DNA from: an uncultured Sulfurovum sp.
GTDB lineage: Bacteria; Campylobacterota; Campylobacteria; Campylobacterales; Sulfurovaceae
DNA length: 64,000 nucleotides
Assembly: GCA_902727915.1 (NCBI GenBank)
Contig: CACVAU010000063.1
Location: forward strand, 1-64,000
Direction: 5' to 3'
Shown: in pieces, positions 6,994 to 16,823 of the stretch
Layout of the letters: every line of letters begins with the position of its first letter
Numbering within the stretch: the stretch's first letter is position 1
The notes under the pieces: generated by a model
Seen by the model: only the letters and a program-made list of their open reading frames with translations
What the model was told of the DNA's origin: nothing
The model's database searches: none
Made by a program: the position numbers and the translations under genes

Positions 6994-9900
6994 ATGATAA
7001 AACAAGAAGAAGCAGAATATTTTTTTAAAGCAAGAGCAATAGATAAACCAAATTTAGGTCAGTTAATTGGTTTTGGGGAGCAGTTTAGACAATTGGGAAA
7101 AATCATAAGTCTATCAACCAAAGAGCATAAAGAGAATAATAAAAAACCTTATGGTAAATCTCGAAATATAAACGAGATAAATATGGAACTTTTCACAGAA
7201 TTATTTGAAGACAAGGATTATGCTTTTAATCCATTTGAGAGCAAAGAAGGAGAAGCGTTAGCTTTGTATTTCTTTGGTGAGGTCATTGGTTTGACGCTGG
7301 TTAAGGTATGGTCAAAAATGAATGAACTTCCGTATCAAGATGGATATGCAAGACGTTCATTTAGAATGAAAGAACCAGATGAGCATCATCTAAAAAATAA
7401 ATTAGCATTCTTACAAAGTCTTTATCAGCTACGTGTTGACAAAAAGAGTTCAGCTTTATTTAACATGAGTGTTTTAGAAATTGTTCAATACATGGGATAC
7501 ACTTACAATTACTATTTAGCCCTTCCTCTTAGTATTTACTTAGAAAAAGAAAATCAAGATGCGTTACAGGCACTTGTTTGGGATATTTTTTTAGCAGAAG
7601 ATGAAATAGGAATGGTAACAAGTAGTTTAATTCGAGGGTTGCTTTTAAGTAATAAAAAAGAGAGTTGGGAGATGGTGGGGAAACTGCTTCTTTCAGCTCA
7701 ACGTCAAGAGGGGTTACGACAAACTATTTTAGAAGTTTTAGATGAAACTTCTGTGGGTGCTTTGGATTATATGATAAAACTTATTTTAGAGCATAATCTT
7801 TATAGGTTTAGTTCAGTAGTTCGTGCTGTGGATACATGGTTTGGTTTTGGTTGGGAAGCACCTAAAAAAGCGACCATAAAAAGAGTATTGGAGCTTAGTT
7901 CACACCATTTTGACAAGCCTGAAGAGATAGAAAAGCGTTTAAAAAAGAGCCGAGATAACTTGGAAATTTATGTTGCTTTGTGGGCAAAATCTGTGTTGTT
8001 TGATGTGGATGAAGCCAACCTTTTAGCCATTGAGATGATTAAAAATGACAAAACGCGAGAAAAGAAACTTTTGGCATGTATGTTTATGCATGCCACTAAT
8101 AGAACAGACCATACTTTACTTGAGTGGATTTATGAAAACTTTGGTTTGGGAGATGTGATTTTAGATTATTACATGTTGTATTTATTGCCTAATGATGAGA
8201 TAGAAAAAACGGTTAGTACTCTTTTTGAGAGAATTAAAACGGTAGCACTTAGTGTTCCTAAAGATGGTGTTTCTTTAAAAGGAAAAGTTTTTGAATGGCA
8301 GACATTAACGGTAGAGTCAAGCTTTTTTTATAGGAAAATTTTAAACAATGCATCTGAAGACATCTTAAAGGAGTTAGGTCAGGACATTGTTCTTCTTCCT
8401 TCTTTGGTAAGAGAGACATACGTTAAAGAACTTTTCCCAAATTATTTTGTATGGGGTTGGGATGTTAATGGATTACAAAAGAAAAAACCTAAGCCTTTAG
8501 ACTTAGCAGAAGATTCATGGAAACGAGAAGTACTTTATCAAGCTTTAGTAGACAAAAATACAGCTGTTCAAGCGACTGGATTAAATATTTTAAATGCTGT
8601 TGACTTGTATGAAAAAGAGTATGATGTTATTGAACTACTCTTTAAACGTAAGAGTAAATTTTTACGTCAGTTTTTAATAGACTTTACGCTCAAACAAGAA
8701 GAGAAGGTATTAAGTGCTATGGTAGATAATATTATTGTCTCTAAAGATGTTTCTCAGCGTTTAGGAGGATTAGAGATTTTAACACAACTTCATGGTAAAA
8801 ATAAAATGACTGCTTTTGTAAAGAAACATATAGAGCATTATCAGAATCGACTGAAGATATCTAAAAATGAAGAGGTACTTTTAAATAAATTTAGCTCTAA
8901 AGAAGAAGAACTTAATTGTACCCATGCAAATGGTTATGGGGTCGTGGATTATGAAAAGCTTCAACCTCTTTATAAATTAGAAGACAAATTTTCAGGGATA
9001 GATAAAACTAAAAATGTTTTTGATGCATTTATGGATAGCGATAAAACTTTAAAAGCCATTAATAACTTAATAGCATTGTTTAAAAAACATCAAAATCATG
9101 AGTATGCTTATGAAGGTTGGAATGGAGAAAGTGAGACCCAACTGTTAATAAATGGTATTGAACGTACTAAGAGAGAGACAACAGACCTAAGTAAAGAAGA
9201 GAAGTTTAAACTGTTACCTCTGTACAAAGTTTGGGAGCAATGGTATAAAGACTCAAACCTGAATGAGATTGAAATGATGGTGGCTTATGGTGCTACTAAA
9301 ATTAAAGCTTATAAGTATATTAAGAAACCATCAGAAGAAATTATTGCACGTTACTATCCTGAGTTAGAGGGTTTAGAGCTTAAAATAGAAAATAATTGGC
9401 GAAGTTTTGATAGAATAATTAATGACCTAATTTTTGAAGTAATTGATGCTTATTGTGATAGAGTAAAACTGACTTCGTTTCAATTGGATATTATAGAAAG
9501 TATGATGATTAATTTCCCTAAACAACAAAGAGATTATTCTTCATACCGTATCGCCAGTGAACTAGAGAACTATTGGGATTTAGAAGCGAGGGAACTAGAA
9601 CTTATAGAACGTAAGTGGAAAGTAAGTATGCGTTTGTTTTATGCCAAGCAAGATAAAAAAGGCAGTATGACCTCAACTGAATTGGCGAAAAAAAATAAAA
9701 ACAGAGGTGATTTACCTCATGATAGTTTTATTCTACGTCTTTATAGAGAAGGTCTATTGAATGAACATGATTTTTTATATCACCTACTTGTAGAGGGAAG
9801 AAGTTTTATAAAACAATTTGAGCTTAAGGTCTATAAAGAGAAAGATCCATTTTTTAAATTCTCTGAGGCTTCTCTTAATATTCTTAAGCCTAAATATGCA

Positions 9901-11964
9901 CAACTTAAAGAAAATTTCTTGGAAATTGAACTTACACGAGGTGATAAAGAGACAGAAGTCAGTGAGTATATTGATCATTTTGCTAAGATAGAAGGTAATG
10001 AGTATTTTAGTAGAATATTGGCACTTATTGGAAAAAGCAAACTTAATACCCATGTTTTGAGTGAAATATTACGAAAGACAAAGCCCAAAGAAGATGAAAA
10101 GTATGAAGATTTTGAAACTTTAGTAAAGCCTTTAAAATTAACAAAAAACCGTTGGCTTGAAGTTGCCATGTATTTACCACAATGGGCAGACTGGATTGGA
10201 ATCTTGATTAAACTTGAAGCTTTAGAAGATGCTGTGTGGTGGTTTCAAGCACATGCCAGTGACAAATATTATCTTAGCGATGAAGATAAAGCCATTATTA
10301 GTAAATATTCTGCCATTAGCAATGAAGATTTTGGACGTGGAGCATTAGATATAGATTGGTTTAATGAGGTTTATTCTCAAATTGGAAAAGCCAATTGGCG
10401 TATCTTAACTGAGTTTGCTAAATATACCAATGGAGGACACCGTTTGGTTAAACTTTACTCTTCGATTATTTTGGGTGAAGTGAAAATACGTGAAATAGGT
10501 CAAAAAGTAAAAACCAAACGTGATAAGGATTATTTACGAGGCTTAGGGCTTGTGCCATTGAGTAAGAAAACACCTCAAAAAGATTTATTAAACCGTTATA
10601 ACATTTTTCAAACCTTTTTAAAAGAGAGTAAGCAGTTTGGGGCGCAACGTCAAGAGAGTGAAAAGAATGCTGTGGAGATTGGTATGGATAATCTCTCAAG
10701 AACAGCAGGTTACAGTGATAGCATTCGGCTCTCCCTAGCCATGGAAGCTAAAGCCACCAATGAGATTATGGAAAAATCTATACTCACTTTTAATGAGGTG
10801 GTTTTGTCTTTAAAGATTGATGATTTTGGTAAAGCTGATATTTTTGTTGAAAAAGAGGGGAAAAGTCAAAAGAGTATTCCTGCCAAATTAAAAAAAGAGA
10901 AAGCTGTAAAAGAGTTAGTAGCTAATAAGAGTTATCTTAAAAAGCAGTATTCAAGAGTACTTAAATTTTTAGAAGAATCGATGGTTACAGAAGAGCAGTT
11001 TTCTGTTGAAGAGTTAGAAAGTCTAATGGCACACCCTGTGGTAAAAGCATTGTTAAGTAAGTTAATTATTTGGGTTGATACTGGCGAGGTTGCAGTTTTT
11101 GACAGTAGTTTAAAACTAGTGGCTTTTGATGATAATATTAAAAGATTTGACCCTACGGCTACTTGTTTGATTGCTCATGCTAGTCATTTACATGAGAATA
11201 ACACTTGGAGTGAGTTACAAAAATTTGCTTTTGACTCGAATTTAATACAACCGTTTAAACAGATATTTCGTGAGCTTTATTTACTAACTGAAGATGAAAA
11301 AGAGAAAGCCATTCATTCTAAACGTTATGAAGGGCATCAGGTGCAAGTACAAAAGACTGTTGCTTTATTAAAGACACGTGGATGGAAAGTTGACTATGAT
11401 GAAGGCTTACATAAAGCATTTTATAAAAAAGGTTATGTAGCACGTATTTATGCCATGGCAGATTGGTACTCTCCCTCAGATGTGGAAGCACCTACCTTGG
11501 AGCAGGTAAGTTTTGAGTCACTTAAAAATGGAAAAAACATTCAACTTATGGATGTGAATAAGGTAATTTTTTCTGAAGTAATGCGAGATATGGACTTAGT
11601 TGTCTCCGTAGCCCATGTAGGTGGTGTTGATCCAGAAGCAAGTCATTCAACCTTAGAAATGCGTGCTGTTTTAGCTAAAGAGTCGGCAAGATTATTTAAG
11701 TTAGAAAATGTGGAAGTCAAAGAGCGACATATGATTATAGAAGGAAAATTGGCTACTTATAGTGTACATTTAGGTAGTGGAATAATTAGCAAAGAGGGCT
11801 TAAGTCTCTCTATCATCCCAGTGCATAGTCAACATCGAGGAAGACTCTTTTTACCATTTATAGATGACGACCCCAAATCAGCAGAAATTATCTCAAAAAT
11901 GAAGCTTTTAGCCGAAGATGAGAAGATACAAGACCCTACAATTTTGAGTCAAATTTTAGGTTAA
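6994..11964 (+). CDS. Giant DUF4132-domain protein
   Basis: 1656 residues, predicted cytoplasmic. The C-terminal about 200 residues carry the DUF4132 region (LLKTRGWKVDYDEG...AFYKKGYVARIYAM; SEVMRDMDLVVSVAHVGGVDP; FLPFIDDDPKSAEIISKMKLLAED), known from MolR/YehI-type proteins. The long N-terminal part is helical and may be HEAT-like repeats. In MolR-type proteins an N-terminal WGR domain is fused to DUF4132; here WGR is encoded by the next gene instead, 21 bp downstream, suggesting a split complex. DUF4132 proteins are found with vWA/MoxR/SWIM conflict clusters. Biochemical activity is unknown. The promoter is probably the TTTACCAA-repeat site. Confidence 0.85.
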   Translation: MIKQEEAEYFFKARAIDKPNLGQLIGFGEQFRQLGKIISLSTKEHKENNKKPYGKSRNINEINMELFTELFEDKDYAFNPFESKEGEALALYFFGEVIGLTLVKVWSKMNELPYQDGYARRSFRMKEPDEHHLKNKLAFLQSLYQLRVDKKSSALFNMSVLEIVQYMGYTYNYYLALPLSIYLEKENQDALQALVWDIFLAEDEIGMVTSSLIRGLLLSNKKESWEMVGKLLLSAQRQEGLRQTILEVLDETSVGALDYMIKLILEHNLYRFSSVVRAVDTWFGFGWEAPKKATIKRVLELSSHHFDKPEEIEKRLKKSRDNLEIYVALWAKSVLFDVDEANLLAIEMIKNDKTREKKLLACMFMHATNRTDHTLLEWIYENFGLGDVILDYYMLYLLPNDEIEKTVSTLFERIKTVALSVPKDGVSLKGKVFEWQTLTVESSFFYRKILNNASEDILKELGQDIVLLPSLVRETYVKELFPNYFVWGWDVNGLQKKKPKPLDLAEDSWKREVLYQALVDKNTAVQATGLNILNAVDLYEKEYDVIELLFKRKSKFLRQFLIDFTLKQEEKVLSAMVDNIIVSKDVSQRLGGLEILTQLHGKNKMTAFVKKHIEHYQNRLKISKNEEVLLNKFSSKEEELNCTHANGYGVVDYEKLQPLYKLEDKFSGIDKTKNVFDAFMDSDKTLKAINNLIALFKKHQNHEYAYEGWNGESETQLLINGIERTKRETTDLSKEEKFKLLPLYKVWEQWYKDSNLNEIEMMVAYGATKIKAYKYIKKPSEEIIARYYPELEGLELKIENNWRSFDRIINDLIFEVIDAYCDRVKLTSFQLDIIESMMINFPKQQRDYSSYRIASELENYWDLEARELELIERKWKVSMRLFYAKQDKKGSMTSTELAKKNKNRGDLPHDSFILRLYREGLLNEHDFLYHLLVEGRSFIKQFELKVYKEKDPFFKFSEASLNILKPKYAQLKENFLEIELTRGDKETEVSEYIDHFAKIEGNEYFSRILALIGKSKLNTHVLSEILRKTKPKEDEKYEDFETLVKPLKLTKNRWLEVAMYLPQWADWIGILIKLEALEDAVWWFQAHASDKYYLSDEDKAIISKYSAISNEDFGRGALDIDWFNEVYSQIGKANWRILTEFAKYTNGGHRLVKLYSSIILGEVKIREIGQKVKTKRDKDYLRGLGLVPLSKKTPQKDLLNRYNIFQTFLKESKQFGAQRQESEKNAVEIGMDNLSRTAGYSDSIRLSLAMEAKATNEIMEKSILTFNEVVLSLKIDDFGKADIFVEKEGKSQKSIPAKLKKEKAVKELVANKSYLKKQYSRVLKFLEESMVTEEQFSVEELESLMAHPVVKALLSKLIIWVDTGEVAVFDSSLKLVAFDDNIKRFDPTATCLIAHASHLHENNTWSELQKFAFDSNLIQPFKQIFRELYLLTEDEKEKAIHSKRYEGHQVQVQKTVALLKTRGWKVDYDEGLHKAFYKKGYVARIYAMADWYSPSDVEAPTLEQVSFESLKNGKNIQLMDVNKVIFSEVMRDMDLVVSVAHVGGVDPEASHSTLEMRAVLAKESARLFKLENVEVKERHMIIEGKLATYSVHLGSGIISKEGLSLSIIPVHSQHRGRLFLPFIDDDPKSAEIISKMKLLAEDEKIQDPTILSQILG

Positions 11965-11985
11965 TAGATTTTAAAGGAATAGAGA

Positions 11986-13443
11986 ATGTCAGAAACAATA
12001 AACACAGAAAAAACATATTTAGAACTATCAGAAGATGCAGGGGTAGCCCATAAGTTTTATGAAGTAACGGTTGAAGGGTGTGACATGAGCATTCGTTATG
12101 GACGTATTGGGGCTAAAGGTACTTGTTCGGTTACGACCTTGGCAACGCCTGAAAAAGCAGTGGCAGAAGCATCTAAGAAAATAAAAGCAAAAGAGAAAAA
12201 GGGTTATGCCGTAGCTGTTCAAGGTGAGCGAGCACCCCGAGCCATTACGCGACGTACGATTACGAGTAACCGTTCTACTTCTAAAACAGCACCCGTACTT
12301 TGGCAGTTTGCTTCAGGGGCTGATGCCTTTGGTATTTTTGTGGATGAAGAGAGTTGTTGGGTTGGAAATGAAAAAGGAAGCATTTTTAAGTTAAGTCCAG
12401 AAGGTGAAGTGCAACGTCAGTTTAGACTTAAAGATGGCGTAAAGTCTATTGTTTCGGATGCTGACTGGCTTTATGCTGGTTGTGATGATGGAAAAGTGTA
12501 TGACCTTACCGGGAAAATGCCTCGTGTGGCGTATGATATTGAAGAGGGTGTGGATATTTATTGGATCGATATTTACGATGGTCTTCTAGGTGTTTCTGAT
12601 GCCAATGGAAATGTTTTAATTACAAACTATGAAGATGAAGGTATCTCAAAATACAAGAGTAAAGGTGATGCTGGTTGGATGATTCGTTGTGATAAAGAGC
12701 GTGTTTATCATGGTCACTCTAAGGGAGTAACTGTTTATGATGGTTGGGAAGACCCTGATAAGATGTCTGATGATGATGTTTGGGACTGTAAAACAAAAGG
12801 TCAGGTTCTTTTTGGTTACCAAGATGATGACATGCTTTACGTAGGAACAACCTCAAATGTGGTGCAGTCTATTAGTAAACAAGGAAAGATTGAGCAGACT
12901 TATATCTGTGATGCTTCGGTATTTTCATGTGCTTCTTCTAAGGGTGGTGAGTACATTTTTGCTGGAGACAACTATTCTTCGGTCTACTGTTTTACAAAAG
13001 ATGGTGAACGTCTTTGGAAACTTGGAACAGGGTGTGGTTCGGCTTACTCTATGCAGTATTTGAATCAAAAGCTTTATATTGTTACTACGAGTGGGGCAAT
13101 GGCATGTATTGATGCTTCTGAGGAGGCAATTAGCCAAGCCAAAGAGGGAACATTTACTGAAGCCAAAAGCATTAAAGCACCTAAAGCTGTGGAAGTACTA
13201 AACGACAAAGAGCTTGAAATCACCAAAGACATTAGCGATGGTGTGGTGGTGAAGTGTACTAAAAAAGGTTCAAAACTTCGTGTGCATGTTGTTTCAGAGG
13301 GTTATGAGGGTTCTTGGAATGTCCAGTTCCCTCAGAACTTACGAGAAGAAGGTACCTTGTACGTGATTGACGAAGTTAAAGAGTCTGGTGCTGGTGGATT
13401 CTATAGGGCTTATGGTGATATTAAGCGCTTAGAGAGTGAATAA
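11986..13443 (+). CDS. WGR domain plus beta-propeller protein
   Basis: 485 residues. Residues about 8-75 form a WGR domain (HKFYEVTVEGCDMSIRYGRIGAKG), a nucleic-acid-binding module known from PARPs and DNA or RNA repair proteins. Residues about 100-385 contain repeated short segments such as SCWVGNEKGSIFKL, LYAGCDDGKVYDL and LYVGTTSNVVQSI, indicating a PQQ/WD-like propeller. A small C-terminal beta domain follows. It lies 21 bp after the DUF4132 gene, so it probably supplies the WGR and scaffold functions fused to DUF4132 elsewhere. Confidence 0.82.
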   Translation: MSETINTEKTYLELSEDAGVAHKFYEVTVEGCDMSIRYGRIGAKGTCSVTTLATPEKAVAEASKKIKAKEKKGYAVAVQGERAPRAITRRTITSNRSTSKTAPVLWQFASGADAFGIFVDEESCWVGNEKGSIFKLSPEGEVQRQFRLKDGVKSIVSDADWLYAGCDDGKVYDLTGKMPRVAYDIEEGVDIYWIDIYDGLLGVSDANGNVLITNYEDEGISKYKSKGDAGWMIRCDKERVYHGHSKGVTVYDGWEDPDKMSDDDVWDCKTKGQVLFGYQDDDMLYVGTTSNVVQSISKQGKIEQTYICDASVFSCASSKGGEYIFAGDNYSSVYCFTKDGERLWKLGTGCGSAYSMQYLNQKLYIVTTSGAMACIDASEEAISQAKEGTFTEAKSIKAPKAVEVLNDKELEITKDISDGVVVKCTKKGSKLRVHVVSEGYEGSWNVQFPQNLREEGTLYVIDEVKESGAGGFYRAYGDIKRLESE

Positions 13444-13469
13444 ATAAGATTGTTTAAAAGGAAAAAACA

Positions 13470-14195
13470 ATGTCTGAGGATATAGAAGATACAAGAAAAA
13501 GAACTAAAGAGGCATTGGCTAATTTGGATGCAATGGTAAAAAAAAATTTGATAGAGGCTGAAGGAAAAATAAAACAAGGTATGGTTAAAACAATTATTTG
13601 GATTGTTGTGACCGTAGGTATTTATTTTATTTGGGGAACAACATGGTTCTTTTGGCTCTTTTTTGCGTTTAATGTTATGGGTGTAGTGGGATTGATTTTT
13701 GCTAAAATCATTTTGTTGAAGGCTTATAAGAAAATGCACAGCAACAATAATAGTATTCATGATGAGCATGAGGAAGATAACTCGATAGAAGTAGAGTATA
13801 CAGAAGAACAAAAGGTATTACAAAAGCTTCTGAATAGGTTAGCCGAGGTTGCTAAAAAACATGAAGAGATTTATGATATAGGTTGTCGCGAACAGATGAG
13901 TCAAGCTGTGTATAATGGCTTTATTTTTGAAAGAGAAGCGTATGTTTTACCTAATGCTTTTGGTTTGTTTGGAGCATCAGGAAATGAAGCTGTAAAAAAA
14001 GCGTTAAATAATTATATTATGAAGATGCTTTTTGTAGCTAAAGGAAAGAGTGCAGTGGAACGCTTAGAGATGTTTCAAGATAGGGTTTATAATGAAGATG
14101 GAGAATCAATAGATGAGTTCTTTGGATGGGTTGATGTTAAGGACTTAGAAGAGGTACGAAAAAGAGAGGATAGGAGTCATGTTTTGGTATCATAG
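13470..14195 (+). CDS. Hypothetical membrane protein
   Basis: 241 residues, no family recognised. An N-terminal helical charged segment is followed by two membrane helices at about 40-60 and 64-88 (IIWIVVTVGIYFIWG; FFWLFFAFNVMGVVGLIFA). A soluble C-terminal part of about 130 residues is probably cytoplasmic (RLAEVAKKHEEIYDIGCRE). It starts 26 bp after the WGR-propeller gene with an AAAGG-type ribosome binding site, so it belongs to the same operon and may anchor the complex to the membrane. Confidence 0.65.
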   Translation: MSEDIEDTRKRTKEALANLDAMVKKNLIEAEGKIKQGMVKTIIWIVVTVGIYFIWGTTWFFWLFFAFNVMGVVGLIFAKIILLKAYKKMHSNNNSIHDEHEEDNSIEVEYTEEQKVLQKLLNRLAEVAKKHEEIYDIGCREQMSQAVYNGFIFEREAYVLPNAFGLFGASGNEAVKKALNNYIMKMLFVAKGKSAVERLEMFQDRVYNEDGESIDEFFGWVDVKDLEEVRKREDRSHVLVS

Positions 14196-14300
14196 TTAAA
14201 TTTTTATAGAAGCCACAATAAAAGCTTCTGTCTTTTTCAAAGTAGAGATTTTGCTTGGGATTTTTATAAATTATAAGACATTAAGAGGGAGAGAAAATCG

Positions 14301-14807
14301 ATGAAAAAAAGATATTTAATACCCATCATATTTATACTGATTTTTTCTTACTGGTGGACAAACCGTTGGAAGTACATTGTTATTCATCACTCTGCTGGAG
14401 GGTATGGAAACATTGAATTTTTACAACAAGTACACCGTGAACGTCAGGCTAAAGACCTTGTAGATGCCATTCCTTATCACTATATTATAGGTAATGGAAA
14501 TGGTTTAGGGGTAGGTGTTGTAAAGAGTGATTTTAGACAAGGTTGGAATCTTTGGGGCATGCATGTTTCAAAAAATAATATTGACCGTAACTTTAGATGG
14601 CTGGGTATTTGCCTTATTGGAAATTTTGAGACAAAACATATTTCTAATAAACAGTATAACGCATTGGTAAAGTTAACAAAAGCGTTGATGCAAAAATATA
14701 ATATTCCTGTAGAGAATATCTCAGGACATGGTGATACCAAAGGTGAGGCAACGAAATGTCCAGGGAAATATTTTCCTATGGAAAAGTTTTTAGAAGATAT
14801 AAGTTAA
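14301..14807 (+). CDS. N-acetylmuramoyl-L-alanine amidase (PGRP/Amidase_2)
   Basis: 168 residues. A hydrophobic N-terminus (YLIPIIFILIFSYWW) is a signal or anchor; the rest is an Amidase_2 domain with zinc-ligand and catalytic motifs: VIHHSAGG near the start, YHYIIGNG, and SGHGDTKGEATKCPG near the end, where the His and Cys match the ligands of T7-lysozyme-like amidases. It should cleave the MurNAc-L-Ala bond in the periplasm. The ATG follows GGGAGAGAAAATCG. Its presence between WGR genes is unusual and may indicate an envelope effector or a cargo gene. Confidence 0.85.
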   Translation: MKKRYLIPIIFILIFSYWWTNRWKYIVIHHSAGGYGNIEFLQQVHRERQAKDLVDAIPYHYIIGNGNGLGVGVVKSDFRQGWNLWGMHVSKNNIDRNFRWLGICLIGNFETKHISNKQYNALVKLTKALMQKYNIPVENISGHGDTKGEATKCPGKYFPMEKFLEDIS

Positions 14808-14822
14808 GAAAAGGAAAGTGTT

Positions 14823-15881
14823 ATGCCTTCATTAGGTAAAGTAGAAAATATTACCTTGTTTTATAAACAGGAAAGAAGTGATAAAGTTTATAAAGCTTTT
14901 TTAGAAGAGCAGGATGATAATTATGTTGTCAATTTTGCTTATGGGAGAAGAGGTTCAACCCTAAAAACAGGAACCAAGACACAGACAGCTATTCCCTATG
15001 AAAAAGCTAAGAAAATTTATGACAAATTGGTGTTGTCAAAGTCAGTCAAAGGGTATGTGCCAGATGAAGATAGTTCAGCTTATGTGGTGGACAATGAGCA
15101 GAGAAAAACAGGTATTCATTGTCAACTGTTAAACCCCATAGAAGAGCTTGAAGTAGAAAGTTTTTTAAGAGATGACAACTGGTGTATGCAAGAGAAAAAA
15201 GATGGTAAACGTATGTTAATTCAAAAAGTAAACAATGAAATTATAGCCATTAACCGTAAAGGCTTGTCTGTTGGAGTACCTGAAACAATATTGACAAGTG
15301 CAGGTATGATAGAGGATGACTTTATTATTGATGGTGAAGCCATAGGTGATAAGTTATATGTATTTGATATTTTGTCTTTTAATAAAGATATTAAAGCTAA
15401 AAGTTATGAAGAGCGTTACCGTATATTAACAAGTTTGCCTTTTTCCAATGCGATTGAAGTAGTTGATTTAGTTAGAAGTCATGAAGACAAAGAGCGTTTA
15501 TTCCAAGTATTAAGAGAGCAAAATGCAGAAGGTGTGGTATTTAAAAAATTTGAATCAAGCTATACAGCTGGTCGACCTAACAGTGCTGGAACTCAAATAA
15601 AGTTCAAGTTTTATGAAACAGCTTCAGTGATTGTATCTAAAGTCAATGACAAACGTAGTGTGGGCATGGCACTCTTTAAAGATGGAGAAGAAATTTTTGT
15701 GGGAAATGTGACTATTTCTACTAATAAAGAAGTTCCTAAAGAGCGAGATATTATAGAAGTTAGATACTTATATGCCTATAAAGGTGGTAGTTTATATCAA
15801 CCTACTTTTTTAGAGATTAGAACGGATATTGATGAGTTAGAGTGCAGATTAGAACAGTTAAAGTATAAAGTGGCTGTTTAA
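14823..15881 (+). CDS. WGR domain fused to ATP-dependent ligase-type nucleotidyltransferase
   Basis: 352 residues. Residues 1-75 are a WGR domain (ENITLFYKQERSDKVYK...NFAYGRRGST). Residues about 115-290 are an ATP-dependent ligase adenylation domain: motif I EKKDGKR with the likely nucleophile Lys125, motif III-like YVFDIL, motif IV-like AEGVVFK, and motif V-like QIKFKF. A short OB-like tail follows. It should adenylate itself and seal DNA or RNA ends, with WGR recognising damaged ends. It is 15 bp downstream of the amidase gene. Substrate (DNA or RNA) cannot be told from sequence. Confidence 0.82.
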   Translation: MPSLGKVENITLFYKQERSDKVYKAFLEEQDDNYVVNFAYGRRGSTLKTGTKTQTAIPYEKAKKIYDKLVLSKSVKGYVPDEDSSAYVVDNEQRKTGIHCQLLNPIEELEVESFLRDDNWCMQEKKDGKRMLIQKVNNEIIAINRKGLSVGVPETILTSAGMIEDDFIIDGEAIGDKLYVFDILSFNKDIKAKSYEERYRILTSLPFSNAIEVVDLVRSHEDKERLFQVLREQNAEGVVFKKFESSYTAGRPNSAGTQIKFKFYETASVIVSKVNDKRSVGMALFKDGEEIFVGNVTISTNKEVPKERDIIEVRYLYAYKGGSLYQPTFLEIRTDIDELECRLEQLKYKVAV

Positions 15882-15922
15882 AATATTTTAGCTTATGAAG
15901 TTGATATAAGGATTAATAAGAG

Positions 15923-16003
15923 ATGAATAATATGGCTAAAAATGAAGAACCGTATGTAAATTTATTTGAACTCTCTTTGACTCTTAATGAAAAAATTAAA
16001 TAA
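15923..16003 (+). CDS. Very small ORF (26 aa) before kptA
   Basis: Begins MNNMAKNEEPYVNLFELSL after a purine-rich AATAAGAG stretch and ends 14 bp before kptA. No homolog recognised; it may be a leader peptide, a gene remnant or chance. Confidence 0.25.
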   Translation: MNNMAKNEEPYVNLFELSLTLNEKIK

Positions 16004-16017
16004 GGAACAAATAAATT

Positions 16018-16563
16018 ATGAAAAATAATACAAAAAAGATAAGTAAATTTTTAAGTTTTATACTTAGACATAGTCCTGAAAGCATTGACTTAAAACTTGA
16101 TGCTTATGGTTGGGCTGATATTGATATGTTAATCATGAAAAGTAAAGAGATAAAACTAACAAGAGCATTAATTGAGCAGGTAGTTGAATTGAACGATAAA
16201 CAGCGATTTATTATTCAAGGAGATAAAATACGAGCTAATCAAGGACATTCAATTAATATAGACTTAGCTTTAAAAGCTGTTAGACCACCTGATGTTTTGT
16301 ACCATGGAACAGCAACACGTTTTTTAGATGCTATCATGCAAGAGGGTTTAAATAAACAGAAACGTCAACATGTACATTTATCAGAAGATATTGAAACAGC
16401 AACAGCCGTTGGAAAACGTCATGGAAAAGTGGTTATTTTAAAAGTGAATGCGAAAAAAATGTTTGATGAAGGGCAGGAGTTTTATCTTTCAGAAAATGGG
16501 GTATGGCTGACTGATAAAGTGGTCGTGGGGTTTTTAAGTCAAGAAAACTTTGACTTAAGATGA
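16018..16563 (+). CDS. kptA: RNA 2'-phosphotransferase (Tpt1/KptA family)
   Basis: 181 residues, normal length. The N-terminal domain (KISKFLSFILRHSPESIDLKLD...GWADIDMLI) and the C-terminal ADP-ribosyl-transfer domain (RANQGHSI; LYHGTATRFLDAIMQEGL; RQHVHLSED; KRHGKVVIL) carry the conserved Arg-His residues of the family. It moves an internal 2'-phosphate from an RNA splice junction to NAD+, giving ADP-ribose 1'',2''-cyclic phosphate. Such 2'-phosphates arise from fungal/plant-type RNA ligation, so its place in a region full of RNA-repair genes is meaningful. It follows the WGR-ligase gene on the same strand. Confidence 0.93.
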   Translation: MKNNTKKISKFLSFILRHSPESIDLKLDAYGWADIDMLIMKSKEIKLTRALIEQVVELNDKQRFIIQGDKIRANQGHSINIDLALKAVRPPDVLYHGTATRFLDAIMQEGLNKQKRQHVHLSEDIETATAVGKRHGKVVILKVNAKKMFDEGQEFYLSENGVWLTDKVVVGFLSQENFDLR

Positions 16564-16823
16564 TACTTTACTCCTTTTTTATAAAAAGAACCATAAATAA
16601 GTGTAAGTATTGCCATAAACCTAGTTATCGTATATTCAAATAACTTAGATGTTTCTCTGGATCAAATTGTTTTTTGTTTAAAAACTCCTTTGAAACGAAA
16701 GTCAATAGACCACAGCCTAGAAAAATCATGATGGGTAGAGTATATTGCTTAAATGAGGTGTTGCCAAGAGGTTTTGCTGACCTTTCAGAATAGTCAACAA
16801 TCAATTTGTATTAGAGGAAGCAT
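16564..16823. other. Intergenic stretch, nothing recognised
   Basis: 260 bp between convergent kptA and slipin genes. I see no credible ORF, RNA fold or strong terminator. Confidence 0.4.
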
